A DNA stretch of 64,000 nucleotides, taken from NCBI GenBank assembly GCA_025084515.1, contig JAJAGP010000097.1, positions 338,846 through 402,845 on the forward strand. The letters are read 5' to 3'. Position 1 is the stretch's first letter, and every line of letters begins with the position of its first letter. The translations under genes and the position numbers were made by a program. This DNA is from Ancistrus triradiatus (Eukaryota; Chordata; Actinopteri; Siluriformes; Loricariidae). This document shows, piece by piece, positions 24,366 to 35,939 of this stretch. The notes under the pieces are model-generated. The model was not told the origin of the DNA and ran no database searches. It saw nothing but the letters and a program-made list of their open reading frames with translations.

Positions 24366-25914
24366 ACAGTGGGGCAAAAAAGTATTTAGTCAGCCACTGA
24401 TTGTGCAGTTTCTCCTACTTAGAAAGATGAGAGAGGTCTGTAATTTTCATCATAGGTACACCAACTATGAGAGACAAAATGAAAAAAAAAAAACAGGAAA
24501 TCACGTTGTAGAATTTTTAAAGAATTGAATTGTAAATCATGGTGGAAAGTAAGTATTTGGTCACCCACAAACAAGCAAGATTTCTAGCTCTCACAGACCT
24601 GTAACTTCTTCTTTAAGAAGCTCTTCTGTCCTCCACTCGTTACCTGTATTAATGGAAACTGTTTGACCTCGTTATCTGTATAATAGACACCTGTCCACAG
24701 CCTCAAACAGTCAGACTCCAAACTCAACCATGGCCAAGACCAAAGAGCTGTTGTAGGACACCAGGAAGAAAATTGTAGACCTGCACCAGGCTGGGAAGAG
24801 TGAATCTAACAATAGGCAAGCAGGTTGGTGTGAATAAATCAACTGTGGAAGCAATTGTAAGAAAATGGAAGACATAAAAGACCATTGATAATCTCCCTCG
24901 ATCTGGGGCCCCACGCAAGATCTCATCCTGTGGGTCAAAATGATCATGAGAACGGTGAGCAAAAATCCCAGAATTACACAGAGGGACCTGATGAATGACC
25001 TGCAGAGAGCTGGGACCAAAGTAACAAGACTTCCATCAGTAACACACTACGCTGAGAGGGACTCAGATCCTGCAGTGTCAGGTGTGTCCCCCTACTTAAG
25101 CCAGTACATGTCCAGTCTGAAGTTTGCCAGAGAGCATATGGATGATCCAGAAAAGGATTGGGAGAATGTCATGTGGTCAGATGAAACATAATAGAACTTT
25201 TTGGTAAAAACTCAACTCGTCGTGTTTGGATGAAGAAGAACACCACACCTACGGTGAAGCATGGGTGTGGAAACATCATGCTTTAGGGCTGTTTTTCTGC
25301 AGAGGGGACAGGACGACTGATCCGTGTTAAGGGAAGAATGATCGGTGCCATGTATCGTGAGATTTTAAGCCAAAACCTCCTTCCATCAGTAAGAGCATTG
25401 AAGATGGAACATGGCTGGGGCTTCCAGCATGACAATGATCCCAAACACACCGCTCGGGCAATAAAGGAGTGGCTCCGTAAAAAGCATTTCAAGGTCCTGG
25501 AGTGGCCTAGCCAGTCTCCAGACCTCAGCCCCATAGAAAATTTGTGGAGGGAGTTGAAAGTCCGTGTTGCCCCAAAACATCACTGCTCTGGAGGAGATCT
25601 GCATGGAGGAATGGGCCAAAATACCAGCTACAGGGTGAAAACCTGGTGAAGACTTACAGGAAACGTTTGACCTCTTTGAATGCCAACAAAGGCTGTTACA
25701 AAGTATTGAGTTGAACTTTTGTTATTGACCAAATAGTTATTTTCCACCATAATTTACAATTAAATTCTTTAAAAATCCTACAATGTGATTTCCTGGATTT
25801 TTTACTCTCATTTTGTCTCTTATAGTTGAAGTGTACCTATGATGAAAATGAAAGACCTAAGTAGGAGAACTTGCACAATCAGTGGCTGACTAAAATACTT
25901 TTTTGCCCCACTGT
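24366..25914 (+). mobile_element. Tc1-like transposon F6, copy 1, full length
   Basis: The ends cagtggggcaaaaaagtatt and its complement tttttgccccactg are intact, with TA on both sides. The length of about 1.55 kb is typical. It is inserted at a TA within MITE M3. Confidence 0.95.
24730..25649 (+). pseudogene. Broken DD34E transposase of F6 copy 1
   Basis: The start MAKTKELL at 24730 is followed at once by a TAG, then a helix-turn-helix remnant (KIVDLHQAGKSES). A second frame at 24940-25191 carries NPRITQRDLMNDLQRAGTKV and the first catalytic aspartate in NVMWSDET, then a stop. The third frame, 25338-25649, carries HDNDPKHTARAIKEW with the second aspartate and SPDLSPIENLW with the glutamate, 34 residues apart. 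At least one nonsense mutation and two frame breaks inactivate the gene, but the catalytic residues remain. Confidence 0.92.
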
Positions 25915-26102
25915 ATATTACACATTCTTGTGGACACTCATATCAGTTCCACTTACCATATAGGTGCACTTTGTAGTTATACGATTACAGACTGTAGTCC
26001 ATCTGTTTTTCTACATTGTTTGGTAGTACTCTGTTATTGATAAAATGAACAATGAGAGTAGAAACAAGGAGGTGTACCTAATAAAGTGATCAGTGAGTGT
26101 AC

Positions 26103-27116
26103 ATTTATACAAAGAAAAAAGATTTTAGGGGCATGCTGGAAGTGACAGTCCATTCCGTTAGTGCTTAACTGACACTTCCCTGGTCCAGCTTTACATGGTC
26201 TAGTGTGGCGAGGAGAAGTTAAGAGACCAGAAAAGTGTGGGGCGACCAATGCAGGAGGTGGTGGGGCTGCTGTGCTCCCCTTAGCTATTGGTCAGCCAGC
26301 AGTGTCCCATGGGCTGCATGAGACAGGATAGCAGTGTGAGGCTGCTGAAGACCTTCAAGGGCACCAGTCTATCGAATGCTACCTTAATGATGTCTAGCTC
26401 CGCTGAATCCACGTCTGACAGTGTCTAGTGCATTTTTGTTGACTACTGGTAGGGTGAAAACAGTTGCTGGAGAGGTACAGAAGCGGAAAGCTTTCTTAGC
26501 CGCTTAATCCTGGACAGGGTTGCAGGAAAGCCGGTGCCTAGCCGGTGGCACAGGGTGCAAGGGTATCAGTCCATTGTAGGGAAAGACCGCCATTATAAAA
26601 TGTAATTTATTCATATAAGGCATATCAGACAACGTCCAATCACACATGATCCTTATTGTTAATGCTATTTATCTACTTAACCCATATATTTTGTTGCCAG
26701 ATACATTCACTGAAATACAGTTGTAATGACAGACATAACAGTGCAGTCTCTGGTGCAGAAGGTTTTGTTAAACACAAAGCAGAGAAATGTGCACTTAACT
26801 ATGAAGTTACCAATGAAGAATAAGGCAGGTAGTTGCCTGGATAGCAAACAGCACATACTGTAGGCTTACATAGACGTGAGCCACAAGGCACTCCTTATAA
26901 GCACCACATAACCAGTGCAGGGAGTCTGAGGGTGGGATGATGTAATAACAGTACAGTATATTGGCTATTTAGTCAATATCACTACATTACAGTATCCCAG
27001 ATAGCTTTGCTATATAATATGTAGGATATACTGTAAGTATGTATATTTAATATGGTGTGCGGACAATGTGAAGATCACATAACGCACAATTTCACAGAAC
27101 CTACTGTGGACATTAC
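26103..27116. other. Intergenic with a SINE tail remnant
   Basis: A minus-strand SINE-like 3' part lies at about 26495-26590 (gccgcttaatcctggacagg, then tcagtccattgtaggg). The remainder is unassigned. Confidence 0.45.
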
Positions 27117-28078
27117 GATTACAATTACACCTTGCTAATACCGGGTTTGACCCCCTTTTGCTGTCAGAACTTCCCAAATTCTTAATGGCATATTTTCAAC
27201 AAAGTGCTGGAAACATTCCTCAGACATTTTGGTCCACATTGACATGATAGTGTCACACAGTTGCTGCAGATTTATCAGCTGCACATCCCTAATATAAATC
27301 TCCTGTTCCACCACACCCCAAAGGTGCGCTAATGGATTGAGGTCTGGTGACTGTGGAGGCCATTTGACTACGGTGAACTCATGGTCATGTTCAAGAATCC
27401 AGTTTGAGATGATTTGAGATGTGGGACATGGCATGTTATCCTGCTGGAAGTACCCATCAGAAGATAGTACACTGTGGTCATCAAGGGATGGACATGGTCA
27501 GCAACAATACTCAGATAAGATGTGGCATTTAAAAGATATTCATTTGGTATTAAAAGGCACAAAGTGTGCCAAGAAAATATCCCCACACCATTACACCACC
27601 AGTGGCAGCCTGAACCGATGATATATGGCAGGCATGCTTTCATGTTGTTAACATCAAGAATCCAGTGTTACAGAAGAAGTCAAGACTCATCAGACCAGGC
27701 AACATTTTTCCAATCTTCTTTTGTCCATGTTTGGTGAGCCCGTGTGAATTGTATCCTCATTTGCCTGTTCGCAGCTGACATAAGTGGCACCTGGTGTAGT
27801 CTCTTGCTGCTGTAGTACATGTGCTTCAAGGTGTTGTGCTTTCAGAGATGCTCTTTTGCATACCTCGGTTGCCACATTAAAAGTCATTTAAGTCACCGTT
27901 CCTCCCCATTCCTTACACCTTTCCTAAGCTCCATTCCAGTTTAAGTGATCAACCTTGGCAGGTAATTTTGGTAATGTCTACATTCCTAAATGCATTGAGT
28001 TGCTGACAAGTGATTAGCTGATTAGATATTTACGTTAACAAGCAATTGAACAGGTGTACCTAATAAAATTAGAGTATA
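27117..28078 (-). mobile_element. Tc1-like transposon F1, minus-strand copy
   Basis: Terminal parts are recognisable: acaccttgctaataccggg on the left (27126) and gtgtacctaataaaatt on the right. The minus-strand frame 27135-27434 keeps WPPQSPDLNPLAHLWGVVEQ, the conserved C-terminal catalytic block. The glutamate expected in NPIEHLW is replaced by alanine. Frame 27368-27643 holds the preceding segment. The N-terminal half is mostly deleted. Confidence 0.88.
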
Positions 28079-28079
28079 C

Positions 28080-28385
28080 GTGCACTTGTGACTGTAGTAC
28101 ATCTGTTGCTCTGGATATTTTAGACCAGACTCGATAGTGTTGCTGGAGTTGCTCAAAGTTTCTGCTGGACTGAGAATAGTCCATCAACCAAAACATCCTA
28201 CCAACAGCATCCTGTCAGCATTAATGAAGAATTAGAGGATGACTAACACAACTGTGGAGCATCACATGAGCTACTGCCTCTGACTCTGAAATGTAGAACA
28301 ATCAAATAGGTGTGTCTAATAGAGTCTACAGTGAGTGAACACAGTGTTTAAAAACTTCAGCAGCAGCACTGCTGAACTGTGTGTT
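28080..28385. repeat. M3-type repeat fragment
   Basis: Contains gactgtagtacatctgtt, shared with M3 near 25990, and ends gtctaatagagtctacagtg then aaaaacttcagcagcagcac. It abuts the F1 copy, whose terminus shares the acctaataaa motif. Confidence 0.55.
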
Positions 28386-28601
28386 ATGTTTAGCAATTCA
28401 ATCACGGGACCTCAAGCATCTGGGGTGCGCACTCCGCCAATCCGCTGCAGGACAGCTGTTGTGTGAGCCAGGGTGCCTGTGTCTGTATGGAGTGTGATAC
28501 AATACAAAATGACACCCAAAAGCTATGTGAACAATACGGAATGGTGTCACGCAACAAAAGGAGCAATACAAATGGTGTCCACAAACAATGAGGATATACT
28601 G

Positions 28602-29316
28602 TACATTCACCAGTCGGGTTTATTAGGTACATCTGTTCAACTGCTTGTTAATGCTAATATCTAATCAGCCAAACACATGGCAGAAACTCCATGCGTTTAT
28701 TCATGTAGACATGGTCAAGATAACCTGCTTCAAATTGAGCATCAGAATGGGGAAGAAAGCAGATTTAAGGGTCTTTCAATGTCAGAATTCGGCATAAACA
28801 ACATGAAAGCATGGCTCCATCTCGCCTTGTATCAACGGTTAAGGCTGGTGGCGAGGGTGCTGTAATGGTGCTGTAATTGTGGCACACTTTAGGCCCCATA
28901 ATACCAATTCAGCATCATTTAAATACCACAACCTACCTGAGTATTTTTGCTGACCATATTCATCCCTTTGTGACCACAATGTACCCAACTTCTGATGGGT
29001 AATTCCAGAAGGATAAGGCACAAAGCTTAAATGATCTCGAACTGGTTTCTTGAACATGACAATGAGCTTAAGCGGCCTCCACATCCACCTGATCTCAATC
29101 CAATAGAGCACCTTTGGGATGTGGTGGAATGGGAGATTCGCCTCATGGATGTGCAGCTGACAAATCAGCAGTGTGTGATGCTATCCTGTGAATGATAAAT
29201 GTTTCCAGCACCTTGTTGAATCTATACCATGAAGAATTTGGGCAGTTTTGTAAGCAAAAGGGGGTCAAACCCGGTATTAGCAAGGTGTAAATAATAAAGT
29301 GGCCGTTGAGTGTGTA
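28602..29316 (+). mobile_element. Tc1-like transposon F1, internally deleted
   Basis: Both termini are present (tacattcaccagtcgggttt; taaagtggccgttgagtgtg). The helix-turn-helix coding part ends shortly after GEESRFKG near 28770 and the sequence jumps to the catalytic region (ggcataaacaacatgaaagc). The C-terminal block near 29090 encodes HPPDLNPIEHLW-like sequence with the glutamate present. Confidence 0.88.
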
Positions 29317-29967
29317 TGTCACCAAAAATGACAAAAAAAAAAAGAAGGAAAATAGGCCATGAACTAAGGCTGTGATGGTTTCTCCAATCTCACAAACTCC
29401 AATAATAATCTTAGTTTTCTTTCTTTTCTCTGACTGTAAATACCTGCAGCTCGTTATCTTTCCTATGCTACTTTTCCTTGTTTCAGTTTTCTCTTCTTCT
29501 GTAGGTCTAATTCCCCAACCTGTATCTATTTTAGGTTTCTCCCTTCAAAAATTCTGTCAGATTTTCTCTTAAATAGCTCTCCCTCTGGCTTCATATGTTT
29601 CAGAGTTTTCTTCTCTTTCTCTGCAGATCCGTTTCACTTTTCTTTTCTGTTTCCCCTATCCGATGATTATTATTCTAATAACCTTCTTTCCTTTTCAGCA
29701 CTTCAGTCTTTCAACCATGCACACAAACAGACCCCTAACACACCGTTTATCTCTACAGAGATGCTGTGATTCGCACAAGCATTCAGCACACTGTCTACAT
29801 AGAATACCCTTCAAACAAGCACAGGGGTGGTTTGCTGTGGGTTTGGGGCACCCCGTGGCACTGAAAGTATGAAGACAGAGAGAACACAGAGTATACAAAA
29901 TATCAGTATCAGCCTGGAGACCAACGATCCTCAGTCAACGAAGAAACTAAGGTTAAAAAACTATGTT
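29317..29967. other. Intergenic, pyrimidine-rich, nothing recognised
   Basis: T/C-rich sequence with short frames only. Confidence 0.4.
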
Positions 29968-30924
29968 GGTACAGTGGTACCTTGGTTCTTGCTCGGTACT
30001 CAGTGCACTTGGATTAGTGGAGCCGCGTGACTCGTTTCAGCTGAAACTCGATTCATGTTTCACGAATCACAATTCAGTACAAAGTAATTCCGTGATTCAG
30101 ATTCGCAATAGCTCTCGCTCAGTCAAGATCTGCAATGTGTTTATCGCGCTTTTCTTTGTTGTTACGTCTACAGTACTCTATTCTTAGTGCAAATAAATCT
30201 CCAAGGGTCCTAAAAAGGTTAGCTAATAGCAAATCGAAAGCAAAACAGGAATGAATGCTCAGAACACAGCCTGCAGCTCCCAGGAAAAAATGTACTGTGA
30301 ATTTTCATAGTAAAACTGTGACTTGCTTGACAGTTGTAATGTGAACTTTCACAGTTTGACCATGAAGTTCACAGTTCTATTATGAATTTTTGATGGTAAT
30401 TTGGCCACTTCATGGCTGTACTGTGAAATTTTTGTACATTTTTTCCTGGGCTAGTTCACTAAAGGATTTTTCAACACTTCATTATAAAATAAACGTTGTG
30501 GTAATGATTTTGGCCAACTGTAGGTTAATGTAAGTGTTTTAAACTTACTTATCATGAGGCGGAATCTCCATCTAAAGGCGCCATAATGTAACTGCAGTGA
30601 TTTAAGGTGGACTGGAAAATGTGACTCACTTCATCCTCGTCTATGCTATGATACACCAAACACTCGTTAAACTCCCCAGTTCATGTTACATTTAACTTAT
30701 GAAGGATTTGTTTGAACATATCCCCATCGTAAATCAGGGAGCACCTGTACAATACAACTCCATTAATGCATATACTGACTTATACTGTGTGGATTTTCTG
30801 GGGATCTGGAACAGATTGATTCATTTTACATTGTTCCTTATGGGGAAAATTAGTTCAGTACTTGTCGTTTTCGGTTCTCAACAAAATTTCTGGAACGAAT
30901 TAAGGTACCCAGGTACCACTGTAT
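29968..30924 (-). mobile_element. Family P repeat, copy B, both termini present
   Basis: The ends tacagtggtacct (29968) and aggtaccactgta (30924) are exact 13-bp inverted repeats. The interior matches copies A and C in inverse orientation (gcaaataaatctccaaggg block; gtacaatacaactccattaa block). MITE M2 is inserted at 30279-30450. No protein is encoded, so this is a non-autonomous DNA element of unassigned superfamily. Confidence 0.8.
30279..30450. mobile_element. MITE M2, copy 1
   Basis: Flush 17-bp inverted ends (cccaggaaaaaatgtac) enclose 172 bp made largely of the octamer TTCACAGT and variants in both orientations. A CT dinucleotide flanks each end. It lies inside P copy B. Confidence 0.85.
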
Positions 30925-30965
30925 ACTACAAAACAATGATCACAAACATTCCTGAACAATGTTGA

Positions 30966-31087
30966 ACTAGAAGGTCCAGGGTTCAAATCCCACCTCTGCC
31001 AAGCCACCACTGTTGGGTCCTTGAGCAAGACCCTTAACCCACAATTGCCTCTGGATAAGGGCGTCTGCTAAATGCTGTAAATGTAAA
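30966..31087 (+). mobile_element. SINE-1 copy, 5' truncated
   Basis: Begins just before the B box (aaggtccagggttcaaatcc) and ends at gctgtaaatgtaaa. The A box and part of the body are deleted. Confidence 0.85.
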
Positions 31088-32369
31088 GACTTTGGAAGGA
31101 CCATGACGTTCCCCAGACTTTAATATTGTGATAAATTTGTAGGTAGATGCTCAAACATGCTAAGCATGCAAGACTGAAGCCGAATTTGGGGGTTATGATT
31201 TTTGTCATACATGTTAAATTCAGCATTTTTTCTTCATAGTAGTTGTGTTCTTTTCAAATAGAAAATCAACAAAACATGAAATTTGGCAACAAACGTCTGC
31301 ATACATCTTTAGATACATTCCTCTGTATTTCCCATTGTTTAGGTGGATTTTGAAGTTCAATATGGTCAACATGACAGGACTCCTTTGGAGATTTTTCATT
31401 TTTTCATTACCGTACCCTCTCTCTCCCCACTGCAACGGATAGATGGTCTCAGCAGGGTGTCTCTCAAACACATACTTTAAAGTACCTTCACAGCACACAC
31501 TTTTAGATTCAATACTACCAGTGGTTTGGGAGCCTTGTGCAGCACCCTAAGGGCTCATAAGTAGGGCATCTGTGTCATCCACATAGCCTTACTGCTTTCT
31601 GGGTGACTGAAAACCATTACACTGTATCTCACAAGTGTAGCGTGGTCTTTATACGCAATGTGTGCCTTCATACCTCTTCTTCAGATTCCATCCCCAGCAT
31701 TGGCATAGAGTTTTATGATCATATGTGAAACAATAATTGTAGGTTATTGACTGAAATGGAGAACTGCTCGTTTTAATGAATACAGCTGCTATGTATTCAG
31801 TGCAGGTTTACTGTGGAATTGAGTGCAGCAGATTGGATTTGTTACGCATATTAAACATGCAGGGAGAAGGCTGTAAATTCCACCTCATGAGATTCTTAGA
31901 TGATGTGCTAAAGGAAAATGGCTAATGATATTTAAATCCTTACTTTCTCCACAATCCTTCTTATAATGTACTAATGTCTATATTTGTCTAGACTCTGAAG
32001 TTGCCTGTAATGTTTCTGGAGGTGATACCAAGGACATCCAGGATTTTCTCATGTCTAACCTCATCAGTTAAAGAGATAATCTCAAGTTCAGCAGGGCCAG
32101 ACCTGACACATGGCCATAGGCAAAATAAAGTTAACCCCAATTAAGCACAATCTGCCTCATCATGAAATGAAGGTGTACGTATTGTACCATGCCGAACCCC
32201 CGTGATCACTAACCATGCCCATAACCGTGATCACTGCCTCCGTAAAAATCTTCTTATACATGCAGCACTTGTAACTGAGAATCACTGTTTTGCAAAATCA
32301 ATAAATCTGGAAAGGCATATAAGAGTGTTGTGTGTCAGCGCGCCCAAAGCTAATCCAAAAAAAGCATTA
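31088..32369. other. Intergenic, nothing recognised
   Basis: The minus-strand frame 31220-31498 and the plus-strand frame 31245-31442 show no domain. No repeat boundary was found. Confidence 0.4.
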
Positions 32370-33640
32370 TGTCAGTAAAGTGGGACCTCGGTTCTTGTCG
32401 TTAATCAGTTCCAGAAGGCTCGTTGAGTACCGACAATGACGAGTACCGAGCAAATTGAATGAATCCATTCCAGACCCCAGAGAATCCACACTGTATAAGG
32501 CATTATATGCATTAATTGAGTTGTATTGTACAGGTGCTCCCTGATTTAAGATAGGCATATGTTCCAACAAATCCATCATCAAGTTAAACATATCATGAAC
32601 TGATTAGTTGAATATAGTCTATAGTCTACCATAGTGGAGCCTATTACACATTAACACTAACATTAACCTACAGTTGGCCAAAATCATTAACAAAAAAATT
32701 ATTTTATAATAAAGAGCTGAAAAATCTCATGTAATTTAGGGAGTACTGGATTGAAAGTGAAAAGTAAAAGCAAAACACTTACTCTGGAGTGTCGGGTGGG
32801 CGGTCTGGCTGAACTGGGTTTCGGTCCTCTTGATCTTGACTCGTGCATCCTTGCCTTAGAATAAGGGCAGAGATGGGGGTTCATAGTCAAAGAGTCTTAT
32901 GGTGATCAGTGACGTTGGGTTGCTGTCTTCTGCCTCCCGTGGGGTTGCCGATGTCTCATGTGATCCCTCTTGGGTGTGTTACCTACCAGTTCTCCTCTTT
33001 CTAGCTATGCTGCTATAGCTATGCTGCCGGGGTCTCATGCTACACATGGCATCAGTGATTGTTAATAGACACTGTGCTTTTAATCAATGACTAATTACAT
33101 TTTCTGTTTTCTCTCAGAGCTGTGTTCCGGTACCAGTTCCAGTTCCAGCCCCACACATGATGTTCATCCGCTGCAGCTTCACTCAAGCTGCTTCCGTCAT
33201 CAGCTCCAGCCCCATCATACCCCGGCCACTTAATGCCGATGTGCATATTTCACATTTTATTTGAAGTATGACTCCATGACTTTAGTTTCGTTCTTAGATT
33301 TATCATCTACGCCGCCCAAGGAGGTTGGGTCCCTTTCTGAGTCTTGGTCCTCCCAAGGTTTCTTCCTCATAACACTTAGGGAGTTTTTCCTTGCCACTGT
33401 CGCCCTAGGCTTGCTCAATTTGGGATTGGACGTAGATATTAGGAGATAATCTAAACTTGTAAAGTTGCTTTGAGACAATGCTCCACCTAACTGCAGCCTG
33501 AATTCTGGAGGATTCAGTTCCTGCTTTGCTTTTGGTTGGCTCTTAAACTAACCTTTTTAGGTCTCATGGAGACTTATTTGCACTAAGAATACAGTACTAC
33601 ACGATAAACACTTCAGATATCTTCACTGAGTTCATTGCAA
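32370..33640 (+). mobile_element. Family P repeat, copy C, interrupted
   Basis: The left terminus is a degenerate gtgggacctcggttcttg. The interior aligns with copy A in the same direction (tagtggagcctattacacat) to about 32783, and resumes at about 33483 (actgcagcctgaattctgga) to 33640. The intervening 700 bp are foreign and include a LINE-type tail. Confidence 0.75.
33295..33482 (+). mobile_element. LINE-type 3' tail fragment
   Basis: Carries the conserved fish retroposon tail ggtcctcccaaggtttcttc, then gagtttttccttgccactgt, then gtaaagttgctttgagacaa. I recognise this as the 3' region of a common fish LINE or its SINE; the clade is uncertain. It ends abruptly where P copy C resumes. The rest of the insert (32783-33295) is not recognised. 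Confidence 0.6.
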
Positions 33641-34811
33641 CTAAGTTGCTGCAGTAAGGAGCATGACAAAGTTTCAGTGCATATTACTTACACACAGATT
33701 TGAAGCAAATAGATTGCCATACATATATATAGCCAGAGTATTTAATCAATCAAGAGTAAATGCATTTACATCATGGATATTTTTCATCAATCTTAATAAA
33801 ACATTTAAAAAAAATGTAAATATATGCACTTAAGTGGCATTAATAGCCATTTATCAGATGGATGCATTTTGGACGTACATTTACCTAAATGCTAATATCG
33901 TAGTAGTATATGTGTAAACATTTTAAGGTTTCATTATAGAAATGAGGATTATTGCTCGGCAAACAAAGAGGAAATTGCTCAATCTCCATCTCCCCAGCAG
34001 AGGGCCACATAATCATGCAGCTTGAGCCAACAACATGTTTAACCTTGGGAACTCAATTTCCCAGAGTCCTTCTGGATAACCAGCCCCAAATCTACTGCAC
34101 CTGCTGGACAGGGTATATAAGGTGAGACAATGTCTTTCTTCATTGCTGCACCTTTGTATAGAACACCCTATCACTAGTTCATGGTTTGTCCCTCCTCACC
34201 ACTCCTGACTGAGAGCAGACAGGGACCACAAGCCTTTTCTGTTCTGAGATGTTCTGACTTAATTATCTGGCCATAACGATTTGGCCCTTCTGAAAGCTGA
34301 AAGGTCTTTATGCCTGACTGACTTTTCACTTATCACCAATTATATCCCAGACCTTGATACGTTATAAATTGGGCAAGATGAGACAGGAGACTGATTTTCA
34401 GAATCTCAGATGCTTAATAGAGTACATAAAATCAGCAACAGCAGCGTTTGTTTCACACTCAACCTGTGTTACATCAGTTTCCTGTCTCTGCCTGAAGAAT
34501 AATGGCTGAAGCCAAGTAAATGTGAAGTGCTGCATAAAAGAAAAGGTAAGGGGGCAAGAGGGAAGACAATACAAATGTGAAAACATAAGGGGGACTGGGT
34601 CAGGAAGAAAGGATCTGCAAAACAATACAAGTGTGAAGGAGAAAGATGAAGGTGACAGTGTGGAGGAGGAATGTGATGGGGAACTGGGTCAGGAAGAAAA
34701 TAACAAAAAGAAACACATCTATAAATAGATATAACAAAAGAAACAAAACGATAACATATGTGGGGAAAAAAGACACTAAATGTGACATACTGCTACATAT
34801 GTTACAATAAA
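33641..34811. other. Intergenic with possible retroelement promoter
   Basis: About 33950-34240 has a promoter-like layout: gggaactcaatttccc, a TATATAA at about 34113, then a C/T-rich stretch. This could be the 5' end or LTR of a retroelement, at low confidence. The lysine/glutamate-rich frame at 34522-34728 includes an imperfect internal repeat (ctgggtcaggaagaaa twice) and is not a recognised protein. Confidence 0.3.
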
Positions 34812-35939
34812 GGCATATGCACTTTATTAGGTACAACTGCTCGTTAACACAAATATCTAATCAGCCAATCACATGGCAGAAACCCAGTGCATGTAATCAT
34901 GTAGTTCAAACTGATCATCAGAATGGGGAAGAAAGTTGATTTAAGTGACTCTGAACGTGTCATGGTTGTTGGTGCTAGATGGGCTGGTCTGACTATTTCA
35001 GAAACTGCTGATCTTCTGGGATTTTCACACATAGCCATCTCTAGGGTTTATAGAGAATGGTCCAAAAAGGAGAAAATATCCTATGAACAGCATTTCTGTG
35101 TGAAAATGGCTTGTTGATGGCTTAGGTCAGAGGCTGGCTTGAGCCAGGCTGGCTTGAGCTGACAGAAAGCAACAGTAACTCAAAATAATCACTCGTTATA
35201 ACCAACGCAGAAGAGAATGCACAACACGTCAAATCTTGAAGCAGATGGGCTACAGCAGCAGAAGACCACACAGGGTGAAACTCCTCTCAGCTAAGAACAG
35301 GCAACAATTCAAACAAGATCACCAAAATTGGACAACCAAAGATTGGAAAAACTACCTGATCTGATGAGATTTCTCCTGGGACATTCAGATGGCAGGGTCA
35401 GAACTTGACATAAACAACATGAAAAACATGGCTCCATCCTGCCTTGTATCAACAGTTCAGGCTGGTGTTGGTGGTATAATGGTGTGTATTTTCTTGGCAC
35501 ACTTTGGGCCCCTTAATACCAACTGAGCATCGTTTAAATGCCACAGCCTACCTGAGTATTGTGGCTGACAATGTTCATCCCTTTATGAATACAATGTATC
35601 TTCTGCTGGCTACTTCCAGCTGGAAAACGCATCAGGTCACAAAGCTCAAATCAGGTTAAACTGGTTTCTTGAACATGACAATGAGTTGACTGTACTCAAA
35701 TAGCCTCCAGAGTCACCAGATCTCTATCCAATAGAGCACATTTGGGATGTGGTGAAAGACGAGGTTCGCATCGTGGATGTGCAGGTAACAAATCTGCAGC
35801 AACTGCATGATGCTATCATGGCAATCTGGACCAAAATCTCAAAGGAATTCAGCACCTTGTTGAAACTATGCCGTAGAGAATTCATTCAGTTCTGAAGGCA
35901 AAAGGGGGTCCAACCGGGTGAAGTCACCTAATGAGTGTA
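34812..35939 (+). mobile_element. Tc1-like transposon F1, longest copy
   Basis: The left end tttattaggtacaactgc and a right end shortened to acctaatgagtgtag are present. Frame 34923-35117 retains the N-terminal helix-turn-helix (GKKVDLSDSERVMVVGARWAG, then ISETADLLGFSHIAISRVYREW) up to a TGA. The catalytic part follows in broken frames, including AWKTG-like and ESPDLYPIEHIWDVV-like pieces near 35700-35760 with the glutamate preserved. Confidence 0.9.

Larger units (their letters stand above)
24344..26102. mobile_element. MITE M3 split by an F6 transposon
   Basis: The left terminus actcactgatcacttta (about 24349-24365) and right terminus taaagtgatcagtgagtgta (26082-26101) are inverted copies. 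Without F6 the element would be about 210 bp. Its interior (cttaccatataggtgcactt, about 25953-25972) has a relative at 28080-28380. No coding sequence. Confidence 0.8.

Noticed and set aside
34522..34728. Lysine/glutamate-rich 68-codon frame
   Set aside because: Purine-rich low-complexity sequence with an imperfect internal repeat; no splice context or domain.
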